A model generated the notes under the pieces. The model was not told the DNA's origin. It saw only the letters and a program-made list of their open reading frames with translations, and did no database searches. Below, piece after piece: positions 33,539-42,552 of a stretch of DNA of 64,000 nucleotides. Every line of letters starts with the position of its first letter. Position 1 is the first letter of the stretch. The position numbers and the translations under genes were made by a program. Origin of the DNA: an uncultured Latescibacterota bacterium (GTDB lineage Bacteria; Latescibacterota; UBA2968). The stretch is from contig OY282377.1 of assembly GCA_958295785.1 (NCBI GenBank), positions 3,470,896 through 3,534,895 on the forward strand, written 5' to 3'.

Positions 33539-33658
33539 CTAAGAAGCCCAAAAAAAAAGAAATCAAGCGTCTGAAACAGAGGAGTGAACACCCGCAGGAA
33601 CGCCTCAAAGGCGGCCTCTCACAAATCCATGGCAACGCTTTTTGTTAGGGACTCTTAA
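33539..33658 (-). mobile_element. Internally deleted IS5 remnant at the 3' end of ppk2
   Basis: 120 bp containing both ends of the IS5 element found at 31255-32186 but no middle. The left part (CTAAGAAGCCC...AAATCAAGCGTCTGAAACAG) matches the reversed transposase 3' end. The right part (GCCTCTCACAAATCCATG, then GTTAGGGACTCTTAA) matches the reversed left end. Terminal repeats are degenerate. The ppk2 reading frame terminates within it. Confidence 0.85.
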
Positions 33659-35129
33659 TCAAATGTTTTTCCAGCGTCCTGACCACAGTCTTCATCGTTT
33701 TAATGCGTGCGTGCAACTTGCAGTTGGATTCGACAATAGTCCAGGGCGCGTAGGGCGTGTGCGTGCGGTACAACATCTCATCTATAGCGTCTCGATACTG
33801 ATCCCACTTCTCTCGGTTGCGCCAATCCTCATCCGTAATTTTCCACTGCTTGGACGCCACTTTTTCGCGGTCTCGAAAGCGGCGCAACTGTTCTTCTTTG
33901 TCGATATCGATCCAAAATTTGAACAACAGCGTGCCGTTATTTGCCAGCAGTTCTTCCATCTCATTGATCTCGCGGTACGCGCGCTGCCACTCCTGTTGTG
34001 TGGCAAACCCCTCAACGCGCTCGACCAAAACGCGCCCGTACCACGACCGATCAAAAATGGCAAAATGACCGGCCTTGGGCATTTTGAGCCAGAACCGCCA
34101 CAAATAGTGATGGGCCAGTTCAATATCATTGGGCGCGGCAATGGGGATGACTTCGTAGCCGCGCGGGTCCATCCGCCGCACCAAGCGTTTGATATTGCCC
34201 CCTTTGCCGGCAGCGTCCCACCCTTCGTACACAATGACCACGGCCTGCCTTCGCCGATAAACATCGTGCTCGAGTTCCCACAGCCGCTTTTGATACACGC
34301 GGCGCAGGTGGTCGTATCTTTTGCGCGTGAGTGCTTTGGACAAGTCGGACGTCTCGAGCATCGAATGCGAAATTGAGGGTAGGGCAACCGCTCTGGCCCG
34401 CGTCTTTTTGGTCAAAGCCAATAGTTGTTTTTCAACAACTTCAATCACTGTTTCAAAAACCGAAACCACCGCAAAACGCCAACTTTGCGCCGGCACGAGA
34501 TGCCATGGGGCGCAGTCACTATCTGTGCGTGCGAGCATCTCTTCGATCACGTCCCGATACGATTCGTATTGCTTGTTCTTTTTCCAGTCGTAAGGGGTCA
34601 CGCGCCAGGCCGTCATCGGGTTTTTCTCGAGTGCCTTAAACCGCTTTTTCTGCTCTTTCCGCGAGATATGCAGGAAAAATTTGATCACCACATGCCCGTC
34701 ATCCACGAGTTGGCGTTCAAAACCATTTACCTCCTGATATGCTTTGTCACTCGGCAACTGGCTCATAATCGGATCCATTTTCTCCACGATGAACCGGCTG
34801 TACCAACTGCGGTTGTAAATCGCCACGCGCCCGCGCTCGGGTATCTTTGTCCAAAACCGCCACATAAAGGGGCGGCGCAGTTCTTCTTCATTGGGGGCTT
34901 GCGTGGAATACACCTTCACGCCCCGAGGGTCGAGCACTTGCAACAACTCGTTGATCAACCGCCCCTTGCCCGAAGCCCCCCAGCCCTCAAACACAATCGT
35001 AATGGGCACATTGCGTTCCCACGCCTTCCGCTGAAGTTGCCCCATTTTGATCTCCAGCTTTTCCATCTCGGCTTGGTAATCGGATTTTTCGATCTTGGCG
35101 TCCAAATCAAGGGCGTTCAGCAGGCCCAT
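33645..35129 (-). CDS. pap: Two-domain PPK2 (polyphosphate:AMP phosphotransferase-like)
   Basis: 494 residues with two fused PPK2 domains: domain 1 about 10-240 (Walker A FEGWGASGKGRLINEL, lid YNRSWYSRF) and domain 2 about 260-490 (YEGWDAAGKGGNIKRL, DPRGYEVIPIAAPNDIELAHHYLWRFW, FDRSWYGRVLVERVE). Two-domain PPK2 enzymes of class II phosphorylate AMP to ADP using polyphosphate (Pap). The C-terminal GWDAAGKGG domain has the better-conserved active site. The last residues (KSP) and stop lie in an IS5 remnant, but the domain is complete, so activity is likely kept. Confidence 0.93.
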   Translation of the reverse strand: MGLLNALDLDAKIEKSDYQAEMEKLEIKMGQLQRKAWERNVPITIVFEGWGASGKGRLINELLQVLDPRGVKVYSTQAPNEEELRRPFMWRFWTKIPERGRVAIYNRSWYSRFIVEKMDPIMSQLPSDKAYQEVNGFERQLVDDGHVVIKFFLHISRKEQKKRFKALEKNPMTAWRVTPYDWKKNKQYESYRDVIEEMLARTDSDCAPWHLVPAQSWRFAVVSVFETVIEVVEKQLLALTKKTRARAVALPSISHSMLETSDLSKALTRKRYDHLRRVYQKRLWELEHDVYRRRQAVVIVYEGWDAAGKGGNIKRLVRRMDPRGYEVIPIAAPNDIELAHHYLWRFWLKMPKAGHFAIFDRSWYGRVLVERVEGFATQQEWQRAYREINEMEELLANNGTLLFKFWIDIDKEEQLRRFRDREKVASKQWKITDEDWRNREKWDQYRDAIDEMLYRTHTPYAPWTIVESNCKLHARIKTMKTVVRTLEKHLIKSP

Positions 35130-35173
35130 ATTTACTCCTTTCGAATGTAGCGATCAGCAGTGGCGCGGCGGCA

Positions 35174-36292
35174 CTATACCCATGTCCTCGAATCCGGCAC
35201 ATCCAGCCAGGCGCCATCTTGCACAATGGACTGCTGGCTGATCAACCCCGGCAGGGTCATGTCCATCGCCTCGTGAATGCCTATCGGGCAGGCGATCTCG
35301 CCATTGATGCTTTGGATAAAATCCATCACCTCGAAAAAATCGCTCCCGCCGTGCCCGGATCGCAATGCGGCTTCGGGCGGGTCGCGCCACATATCGGGCA
35401 AATAATCGGCTTCCAAATCGGTCAAATCCATCCACGCCTGCTCGTCCTCGCAGATATCCGCGAGCCACACGCGATTGACGCCGCCGCGTTCTCGCGCCGA
35501 TTCGTAGCACCCCTCGGTGCCCTGCAATTGAAAATTGCCCGTCGCGTGGGGCCGTTCCGACAGCATATCCACCCGAATTTTCACCAGTCCACCGCGCGCC
35601 ATCTGGCACAACATCACGCACGAATCCTGATTTTCGTACTGATCCCCGCGCGGGTCCGTGTAGTGGTGCCCGCTTCCGGCGCAACACACCCGCGCCACGC
35701 GGTCACCCGGCATCCACTGCAACAGAGGGCCTAAACTGTGCGTGCAATACGTCACGCCGTCAATCCCGGTTTGCCACTTGCGCCGCCATGTCGTGATTTC
35801 ATTCAGGGCTTTCAATTCGTGCAAATACTCGCCTTCGCCGTAATACACCTCGCCAAACAACCCCTGTCGGACGAGTTCCTTCACCAAGACATTGGATCGG
35901 GTATAGGTGTAATTTTCGGCCATCATATAGACCGCGTTTGACGCCGATGCCACCTGCACCAATTCGCGGCATTCCGGCACGGAAACCCCAGCCGTGACTT
36001 CGCTCAAGACGTGAATATCCCGGCGCAACGCGGCGATAGCCTGCGGGACGTGAAAATGCATGGGCGTGCCGATCACGACTGCGTCAATTTCAGAACGCGC
36101 CAGCATCGCCTCGTAATCCACGTATTTTTCAGATGCGCCCAAGCGTTCAGCCGCGGCATTGAGCGCGTCTTCGCGCACATCGCACACCGCGTGAATGCGG
36201 GCCATGTCCTGCGCTTCAAACGCCACGCGAAAACTCGCCCCGCGCCCGGCAGCCCCCACAATGCCCACATTTAATTTTTCGACAAGGCCCAT
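35174..36292 (-). CDS. Gfo/Idh/MocA-family NAD(P)-dependent oxidoreductase
   Basis: 372 residues. The N-terminal Rossmann fold starts VEKLNVGIVGAAGRGASFRVAF, with VVIGTPMHFHVPQAIAALRRDIHVLSEVTAG including a Lys-to-Ser change (family EKP becomes SEV). The C-terminal dimer/substrate domain is about 130-360, with YCTHSLGPLLQWMPGD supplying the usual His region. Members oxidise or reduce sugars and inositols. The missing EKP lysine, which normally helps catalysis, is worth noting. I chose the ATG at 36292 with GGAGGTAAAA just upstream. Confidence 0.88.
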   Translation of the reverse strand: MGLVEKLNVGIVGAAGRGASFRVAFEAQDMARIHAVCDVREDALNAAAERLGASEKYVDYEAMLARSEIDAVVIGTPMHFHVPQAIAALRRDIHVLSEVTAGVSVPECRELVQVASASNAVYMMAENYTYTRSNVLVKELVRQGLFGEVYYGEGEYLHELKALNEITTWRRKWQTGIDGVTYCTHSLGPLLQWMPGDRVARVCCAGSGHHYTDPRGDQYENQDSCVMLCQMARGGLVKIRVDMLSERPHATGNFQLQGTEGCYESARERGGVNRVWLADICEDEQAWMDLTDLEADYLPDMWRDPPEAALRSGHGGSDFFEVMDFIQSINGEIACPIGIHEAMDMTLPGLISQQSIVQDGAWLDVPDSRTWV

Positions 36293-36335
36293 TTTTACCT
36301 CCGGACAATCGGCGATCAGCTTTGCGGTTTTCAAT

Positions 36336-38048
36336 TTATGGGGCATACCCATTGTCCGCTGACCGCATATCTTCCACCACCATTTGCACCTTGGTACTGC
36401 CCTGCCATGTATTGGTTTCCAGCGCGAAAGCCAAATCGACCTGATCGCCCACCGACAATTCGTAAACCCGCTCGCCATTGCGAAACCAAATTGCATCGCA
36501 AAACTGAGACCCCGTATCCACGCTCAGTTTCAAATGCGCGCCGCGACCAACGGCCCGCACATCTGCAATCCGGCAATTGCGGGCCGCAAAACGCGGCGAT
36601 TCATTCCTCGCGCCAAAAGGTGCCAATTTGCCGAGGATCTCAACCGTAGCCAACGAAATCTTAGAGGGTTTGAGCACCACATCGACCTCTAATTGCGGGG
36701 TCAGCGCGTCTTCGGACAACCGCTCGGTCGCATCGGCGATCAGCCGCGTGCGAAATTCGGGATACTTTTCAGCGGGCACCGAAAACCCAGCCGCATCCGC
36801 GTGGCCGCCAAATTCGGTGAGCAAATCGGACACGCGGAAAATCGCTTCGACAATATTGTATCCCCCTGCGGTGCGCGCAGACCCCGTATAGATGCCATCT
36901 TTGCGAAAATTGGTACACACCAGCGCGGGCCGATAAAATTTTTCGACCAACCGCCCGGCGATCAAGCCCACCACGCCCAAATGCCAATTTTCGCCGCGCA
37001 CCACCAAAATGCGTTGCGCGTCCAACCCGTCCTCTTCCACCATGCGTTCTGCTTCTGCCATCCCATCGCTTTGCAATGCCTGCCGCTCGCCGTTTAAGCC
37101 ATTCAGGGTTTCGGCCAAGCGCGCCGCTTGTGCGTGGTCAGCACTGAGCAACAAATCGAGTGCCAAATCCGCCGAAGACAGACGCCCCGCGCTGTTGATG
37201 CGCGGCCCAAGAAAAAAACCGATTGTGGTCGTATTGACCGGGCGATGGGTTGCCCGCGCGACGGCCTTGAGTGCCTGCAAGCCCGGGCGTTGGGTGCGCG
37301 AAAGCACCTGCATCCCCCGCCGCGTAAGCAGGCGATTTTCCGCGATCATCGGGGCCATATCCGCCACTGTGCCCAGAGCCACCAGATCCAAAAGCGCGTT
37401 CAAATACCGCCTGCGTTCCGATTCGACAATAAACTCTCTCGCCAAAGCCTGCACCACCTTAAAAGCCAACCCCACGGCTGCCAGGCCCTTAAAGGGATAA
37501 TCGCAATCCGAGCGATTGGGATTGACCAGCGCGAGCGCGTCTGGCAATTTGTCCTGTTGCGGGCACTCCTGACGCGCCTGCGGATGGTGGTGGTCGATCA
37601 CCACCACATCGACACCGGCGGCATTGGCAGCGTCAACCGCCTCAAAAGCCGAAACGCCATTGTCGGCTGTCACGATCAGTTGCGCCCCCATTTTCAGCGC
37701 CCGCGCCACGCTCGGCGGCTTAATGCCATACCCATCGCGGTATCTGTCGGGCAACAAAAACGAAGCATTCGCGCCCACCGCGTCAAAAAAATCCAGCAAA
37801 ACAGCCGTGCTCGTCACCCCATCCACGTCGTAATCGCCAAAAACCACGATGCGCTCCCCGCGGCGAATGGCCTTCACAATGCGTGCGACAAGGCGATCCA
37901 TGTCCACCATCAAATAGGGATCGTTCAAAATCTCGGGCGAATCGGACAAATGCTCACTCGTCAATGAGCGGTTTGCCAAAATAACATCGGAAAGAGAAGC
38001 GTAATCGCCTCTATGGCGCACATGCCAGACGGGATATTTGGGGGTCAT
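36336..38048 (-). CDS. recJ: Single-stranded-DNA-specific exonuclease RecJ
   Basis: A 570-residue 5'-3' ssDNA exonuclease of the DHH superfamily. Motifs are VVFGDYDVDGVTSTAVLL, VTADNGVSAFEAV, VVVIDHHHPQ (DHH motif, here with an extra His), GTVADMAPMIAENR, and the DHHA1-type GGHADAAGFSVPAE, followed by the C-terminal OB domain. RecJ resects 5' ends in RecF recombination and mismatch repair. The ATG at 38048 has GGAG 9 nt upstream. Confidence 0.95.
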   Translation of the reverse strand: MTPKYPVWHVRHRGDYASLSDVILANRSLTSEHLSDSPEILNDPYLMVDMDRLVARIVKAIRRGERIVVFGDYDVDGVTSTAVLLDFFDAVGANASFLLPDRYRDGYGIKPPSVARALKMGAQLIVTADNGVSAFEAVDAANAAGVDVVVIDHHHPQARQECPQQDKLPDALALVNPNRSDCDYPFKGLAAVGLAFKVVQALAREFIVESERRRYLNALLDLVALGTVADMAPMIAENRLLTRRGMQVLSRTQRPGLQALKAVARATHRPVNTTTIGFFLGPRINSAGRLSSADLALDLLLSADHAQAARLAETLNGLNGERQALQSDGMAEAERMVEEDGLDAQRILVVRGENWHLGVVGLIAGRLVEKFYRPALVCTNFRKDGIYTGSARTAGGYNIVEAIFRVSDLLTEFGGHADAAGFSVPAEKYPEFRTRLIADATERLSEDALTPQLEVDVVLKPSKISLATVEILGKLAPFGARNESPRFAARNCRIADVRAVGRGAHLKLSVDTGSQFCDAIWFRNGERVYELSVGDQVDLAFALETNTWQGSTKVQMVVEDMRSADNGYAP

Positions 38049-38532
38049 AAAATAATCTCCAGGAGGATCGGGGGTTATGGATCATCGCACAGCACGCGAC
38101 AGAACGCACATCGACGAAACAATGGAACGGGCTTGAGAGGGAGCCCGTTGTACCCCATGCTCGGGCCCAGTTTATCAGCGGATGGGGTAATCGTTCATTG
38201 GTAAATTGAGGTTCGTAGTCGTTGGGGGTGAGGGGGAACTGATCGCGGAGAGTGGTGGACTGACCACTGATTTTGGAGTTGGGCGGGATTACTCACTGCG
38301 CTCTGTTGTAGGCTGCGCCTATGCGTCCATTCGGGCAGGTGCGAGGGGCTCTGCGTTTCATTTGCGTTCATCTGCGGATCGCCTTTGGGGTTGGGCGGGG
38401 ACTGACCACTGACCACTGGTATTCTCTCCTTGACGCGGTACAATTTGAACAGTAACTTTTTGAAACCAATAATTCGCCTGCGAATCTCATAGATGAACGG
38501 CAAAACGCCAACCGTTTTTTCAGGAGCCTAAA
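38049..38532. other. 484-bp intergenic region, repeats only
   Basis: No gene seen. It contains a GGGCTTGAGAGGGAGCCCG hairpin-like element near 38128-38147, repeated blocks of GACTGACCACTGA (near 38258 and 38399), and a run related to the ATGCGTCCATTCGGGCAGG-type intergenic repeats. Divergent promoters for recJ and the ybjN-pspA genes are expected here, but I could not place them reliably. Confidence 0.5.
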
Positions 38533-38928
38533 ATGTCAGAATATTTCGATACAGTCAAATCTTATCTTCACGACCTCGACCTCGCCATCGACGAAGAAGA
38601 TATTCCAGAAGCCCTAGTCGTGGTCAGCGACGAAGACCGGGGCATCAACCACCTCATCGTGGATTGCGAGGATCCCATCCTCATCATCGAACAGGCCATT
38701 CTGCCCAAGCCCAGCGCGCCGGGCGACCTGTACAAGCGGTTGCTCGAAATGAATCGCACCCTCGTTCACGGCGCGTTTGCCCTCGACGATGAAACCGGCA
38801 CTGTTGTCTTCCGCGACACCCTGCGCCTCGAAACCCTCGACCGCGCCGAACTCGAAGGCTCTATCACGGCCCTCGAACTCGCCTTGGCTGAAAACGCGGC
38901 AGAACTGCTCGCATACAGCCAGAAATAA
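38533..38928 (+). CDS. YbjN-domain (type III chaperone-like fold) protein
   Basis: 131 residues, acidic and soluble. The pattern MSEYFDTVKSYLHDLDLAIDEEDIPEALVVVSDEDRGINHLIVDCEDPILIIEQAIL matches YbjN/CesT-like chaperone folds, with YKRLLEMNRTLVHGAFALDDETGTVVFRDTLRLETLDRAEL as the second half. YbjN-like proteins often accompany PspA. The ATG follows CAGGAGCCTAAA. The next gene, pspA, starts 28 nt downstream, so the two are co-transcribed. It probably serves as a small chaperone or regulator of PspA, which is inference. Confidence 0.82.
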   Translation: MSEYFDTVKSYLHDLDLAIDEEDIPEALVVVSDEDRGINHLIVDCEDPILIIEQAILPKPSAPGDLYKRLLEMNRTLVHGAFALDDETGTVVFRDTLRLETLDRAELEGSITALELALAENAAELLAYSQK

Positions 38929-38956
38929 CCACCCGCTTTTTGCAAAGGAGTTTTTC

Positions 38957-39661
38957 ATGAGCATCTTTCAACGTCTCTTTAACGTGGGCAAGGCCGAAGT
39001 CAATTCGGCTATCGACAAATTTGAAGACCCCATCAAAATGACCGAACAGGGCATCCGCGACCTGAAACGAGACCTCAACGGCGCGATGACCAGCCTCGCA
39101 GAGGTCAAAGGCCAGGCCATTCGCTTGCGAAAGCAGGCCGAAGACAACAAAAAAGCCTCGGCGGATTGGGAGCGAAAAGCCATGATCTTGATCCAACAAG
39201 CCCAAAATGGGGGTCTGGATTCCGAAGAAGCCGACCGATTGGCAACCGAAGCCCTCAACCGCAAAGAAGAAGCCGAGCGACGCTTGGCGCAGTTTGAACA
39301 GGACGCCCAAGCGCAGGAAAACATGGCAACGCAACTTCAAAGCCAAGTGGATAAACTCAAATCGACCATTGCGACCCACGAAAACGAACTCATCTCTTTG
39401 CGCGCGCGTGCAAAAACAGCCGCTGCGACCAAAAAGATCAACAAGCAACTCGCCAAGGTCGATTCGTCTGGCACCATCGCCATGCTCGAGCGCATGAAAG
39501 AGCGCGTTGAAGAAGACGAATCGCTCTCTCAAGCCTACGGCGAAATGGCAGACGAAGCCAAAAGCCTCGATGAAGAAATCGATTCGGCGCTGAGCACCGC
39601 ATCGAGCGGCTCGGACCAACGCCTCGCGGCCCTCAAGGCGAAAATGGGGATGGATGCCTAA
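38957..39661 (+). CDS. pspA: PspA/IM30 family membrane-stress protein
   Basis: 234 residues, almost entirely helical and coiled coil. The N-terminal amphipathic helix MSIFQRLFNVGKAEVNSAIDKFEDP is the classical PspA/Vipp1 membrane anchor, followed by PIKMTEQGIRDLKRDLNGAMTSLAEVKGQAI. The ESCRT-III-like core forms rods and rings that bind and reshape stressed inner membrane. The ATG has AAAGGAG seven bases upstream. It lies between the YbjN-like and DUF4178 genes. No pspF or pspBC partners are visible, so regulation differs from E. coli. Confidence 0.95.
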   Translation: MSIFQRLFNVGKAEVNSAIDKFEDPIKMTEQGIRDLKRDLNGAMTSLAEVKGQAIRLRKQAEDNKKASADWERKAMILIQQAQNGGLDSEEADRLATEALNRKEEAERRLAQFEQDAQAQENMATQLQSQVDKLKSTIATHENELISLRARAKTAAATKKINKQLAKVDSSGTIAMLERMKERVEEDESLSQAYGEMADEAKSLDEEIDSALSTASSGSDQRLAALKAKMGMDA

Positions 39662-39730
39662 TCGCTACGCAAGTCGCCTGTCTGCCTTCTCTGAGGGCAG
39701 ACGGGTTGACAACAAAGCATTGGAAAACAG

Positions 39731-40273
39731 ATGAATTGGAATCCCTTCAAAAAAAAAGAACCCGAACCCGAAGCCCACGATCCCCTCGGCTTGACCCTGT
39801 CCGATCTCAAACCGGGCTATGTTCTCGACTACGACCTCAAAACATGGCAGGTTGTAGCGCACCATTATTACGATTACGACGGCGACCGCGTGGATGAATG
39901 GGAAATCACCTGCGGCGACGATGTGGCCTATCTCGAGCGCGCAGAAGACGATGGCATCACTTGGGGCCTAACGCGCAAAATTCCCCTGTCCAGCATCGGG
40001 GGCAACATCCGCGATCACATGCGCCACAATGACGATCCCCCGGATGAAGTCATCTGCAACGGCGTTATATACCACGGCGAATCATCAGCCGTTGGGCAGT
40101 ATCACAAAAACGGCGACCAAGCAGGACGGGAATTTATCGTCTGGCAGTACCTCGACGACTCGGAAAAACGCACCCTCTCCCTCGAGCAATGGGACGAAGA
40201 CGATTACGACGCCTCTGTGGGGGAAATCGTCGAAGAATACCAATTCACGGATATCCTACCAGTCGCATCATGA
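39731..40273 (+). CDS. DUF4178 domain protein
   Basis: A 180-residue acidic protein. LTLSDLKPGYVLDYDLKTWQVVAHHYYDYDGDRVDEWEI is a DUF4178 beta-rich repeat, and YHGESSAVGQYHKNGDQAGREFIVWQYLDDSEKRTLSLEQWDEDDYDA a second DUF4178 hallmark. No signal peptide or membrane helix is present; a lysine-rich start (NPFKKKEPEPE) leads in. DUF4178 genes are recurrent companions of PspA, DUF350 and spermidine synthase. It follows pspA by 69 nt. Confidence 0.85.
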   Translation: MNWNPFKKKEPEPEAHDPLGLTLSDLKPGYVLDYDLKTWQVVAHHYYDYDGDRVDEWEITCGDDVAYLERAEDDGITWGLTRKIPLSSIGGNIRDHMRHNDDPPDEVICNGVIYHGESSAVGQYHKNGDQAGREFIVWQYLDDSEKRTLSLEQWDEDDYDASVGEIVEEYQFTDILPVAS

Positions 40274-40307
40274 AGCGTGGGCAAAGGCCATACAGCGGGA
40301 GCGGCTC

Positions 40308-40703
40308 ATGTGGGAAAGCAAATATGTTCTTTCAAAGTCCAAATTTTGGCGAGCGATCATTCTCAATATCATTGCTATTTTTGGTCTTGTATTTCTGTTT
40401 TGCAAGTTTGGGCACAATCCGTTTCAAAGCATAAAAAAAATAAGTGATCTAACGAATTTCTTGGCTTTGTTGGCATTTGTTATTTTAACATTGGGAGATA
40501 CCGCTGTGTTTGTTTATGAATCTTTGAGTATATGGCGTGAGCAAAGGCGTGAGCAAAAAATTGAAAAGGCGCGTCAAGAAGGGCTTGAACAAGGGCGTCA
40601 AGAATTGCTTCGGCGATTTGACCAAGCGTTCGCAGGCGATCAAGACGCAATGGAAAAACGCGATCAAATTTTCAATGGCGCAACGGAAACAGGCGAAAAA
40701 TAA
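40308..40703 (+). CDS. Small two-helix membrane protein with coiled-coil tail
   Basis: 131 residues. There are two predicted membrane helices (about 16-33, AIILNIIAIFGLVFLFCKF, and about 48-70, FLALLAFVILTLGDTAVFVY), then a charged coiled tail (REQRREQKIEKARQEGLEQG...). The tail resembles the repeats seen at the ends of Rpn-type proteins. I chose the ATG at 40308, with GGGAG seven bases upstream; the longer frame overlaps the DUF4178 gene. Base composition is AT-richer than its neighbours, which hints at a different origin. Function unknown. Confidence 0.72.
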   Translation: MWESKYVLSKSKFWRAIILNIIAIFGLVFLFCKFGHNPFQSIKKISDLTNFLALLAFVILTLGDTAVFVYESLSIWREQRREQKIEKARQEGLEQGRQELLRRFDQAFAGDQDAMEKRDQIFNGATETGEK

Positions 40704-40798
40704 GCCCTATTGCGTTCAGTTATCGCGCAGCTTCACCCGAAGGCGACTTGTTTTTTTCACTGCTGACCGCTGATCCTCTCACCTCTTCCGTCTCACCT

Positions 40799-42340
40799 CT
40801 ATTCCATCCCCCATTCCGATTGCCGATAATATCGATCCACCGTCGGCATCATTTCCGTGCTCACGTCGATCTCGTGCTGCGCGTCGAACATGCCCTTCCA
40901 AAAGTGCAACATTCCCCGCATCGCTTCCGCATTCAAAAATCGCGTTTCGACCTCTTCAAACCGAAGTTCTCGCACCCGGCGAACCAGCCCCTCTGAGTGC
41001 CTGCCTTTTGCCCGCATCCCCAATACCCACCCCCAATCGCCCATCGTTGGGATATACGTGTGATACGGAACGGTTGCAAAATTGGCGTCTGCTATCGTGC
41101 GCTCAATGCACAAAAACGCGAGCCGCGCGTGAAGCGGACTCGACGCCTGCGTCACCAGCACCCCATCGGCGGTTAAGTGACGCGCACACAAGCGATAAAA
41201 TTCCCGAGCATACAACCGCGCGAGGTCCGGCCCTTTTGGATCGGGCAAATCCACAATAATCACATTGAACAGCGAATCTGAACGCGCCAAAAACGCGCCC
41301 GCATCGCCGATCACCACCCGCACGCGCGGGTCGGTCAGCGACTTTTTGTTCGCGCCCACAAAAACCGAATGCGTGCGCGCCAGATCGATCATCGCCGCGT
41401 CTAACTCCACCAGCGTAATCGCCTTCACATCGGCGTACTTCGCCACCTCGCGTATGGCGAGTCCATCGCCTCCACCCAAAATGAGCACATTGTCGTGCGA
41501 TTCAGCCAATTGCATGGCCGGATGCACCAGCGATTCGTGATAGCGTTCTTCGTCATACGTGCTGAATTGCACATTGCCATTTAAGTACAGCCAGTGGTAG
41601 CCTTTCCACTCCGTGATGACAATGCGCTGATACGCCGTCTGATCTTGATAGACCACGCGGTCGCGATATCGACTTTGCTCGCCATGCATCACAATGGGGC
41701 GAATGGCAAACCCCAGCGCGAGAAGGCCCACGCCCAGAATCCAAAACGCCGCCATCAAGGGTTTGGGACGCGCCAATAAGTGCCGATATTGCCACAACAA
41801 CACCGATGCGACCGCAAAGTTCACCGCGCCCAACGCGAGCGGGGTATAGGTCAACCCCAGTTTTGGCAAGAAAAAAAAGGCGAACAAAAGCCCGCCGATC
41901 AACGCGCCAAAATAGTCCTTTTCCATCACAGAGGCGATATTGCTCCGCAAATCCTGATACGCCTCATTCATGCGCGCCACCAGCGGAATCTCCATCCCGA
42001 TCAGCACCCCAATGGCAAAGGCATAGCCATAGATAAAAGCCCCTGCCGACAACGCGAGTGCCGATCCAAAATAAGCCGCAACCGCACAGGTGGCACAAAG
42101 CGCGGACAAATAAAACTCGACCGCGACAAAGCGATCCAACAGCCGATCCGTCAACAACCGGCTCCAGCGACTGCCCAAGCCCATGGCAAATAACATCAGC
42201 GACATGAGCACGGCCCATTGCACGGTCGTATTGCCCAACAAATAACTCGCCAGCGTTGACAGCGTAAACTCCGCCACAATGCCCGCACACCCGGTTGCAA
42301 ACACACAGGCTTTTAAGAGATAACTTTGACGCATACGCAT
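40799..42340 (-). CDS. Membrane-bound spermidine synthase-like aminopropyltransferase
   Basis: 513 residues. The N-terminal half has about seven membrane helices (residues 8 to about 220). The C-terminal half is a spermidine-synthase domain: LYLNGNVQFSTYDEERYHESLVHPAMQL, the AdoMet-binding loop VLILGGGDGLAIREVAKYADVKAITLVELDAAMIDLAR, and VIIVDLPDPKGPDLARLYAREFYRL. The enzyme would transfer an aminopropyl group from decarboxylated AdoMet to a polyamine at the membrane. It is convergent with the YbjN-PspA-DUF4178 run. The same association (PspA, DUF350, DUF4178, spermidine synthase) is found in many bacteria. Confidence 0.92.
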   Translation of the reverse strand: MRMRQSYLLKACVFATGCAGIVAEFTLSTLASYLLGNTTVQWAVLMSLMLFAMGLGSRWSRLLTDRLLDRFVAVEFYLSALCATCAVAAYFGSALALSAGAFIYGYAFAIGVLIGMEIPLVARMNEAYQDLRSNIASVMEKDYFGALIGGLLFAFFFLPKLGLTYTPLALGAVNFAVASVLLWQYRHLLARPKPLMAAFWILGVGLLALGFAIRPIVMHGEQSRYRDRVVYQDQTAYQRIVITEWKGYHWLYLNGNVQFSTYDEERYHESLVHPAMQLAESHDNVLILGGGDGLAIREVAKYADVKAITLVELDAAMIDLARTHSVFVGANKKSLTDPRVRVVIGDAGAFLARSDSLFNVIIVDLPDPKGPDLARLYAREFYRLCARHLTADGVLVTQASSPLHARLAFLCIERTIADANFATVPYHTYIPTMGDWGWVLGMRAKGRHSEGLVRRVRELRFEEVETRFLNAEAMRGMLHFWKGMFDAQHEIDVSTEMMPTVDRYYRQSEWGME

Positions 42341-42552
42341 AAAAACAACTCGGAGGTCGCAAACACCGCCGAGTTGGAGAAATTCAATCGGGTTAGAATC
42401 ACAGCGCGATTTCTGCTATTCATCCGGTAATCCAATTCTACGATAAAAAAAGTAAAACCTTTGGATTAAATGCATGCAATAGAGATTGGGCAAAACAGCC
42501 AATCTCTTGATATGACTCGATCTTATACTTAAGAAGCCATCTTAAAAATTAT
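42341..42552. other. Spacer with a strong hairpin upstream of the IS1595 element
   Basis: No gene seen. A perfect 9-bp stem (AGAGATTGG 42481-42489 with CCAATCTCT 42499-42507, 9-nt loop) lies in it, without a clear T tract on either strand. It probably contains the promoter of the spermidine synthase gene. Confidence 0.5.
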
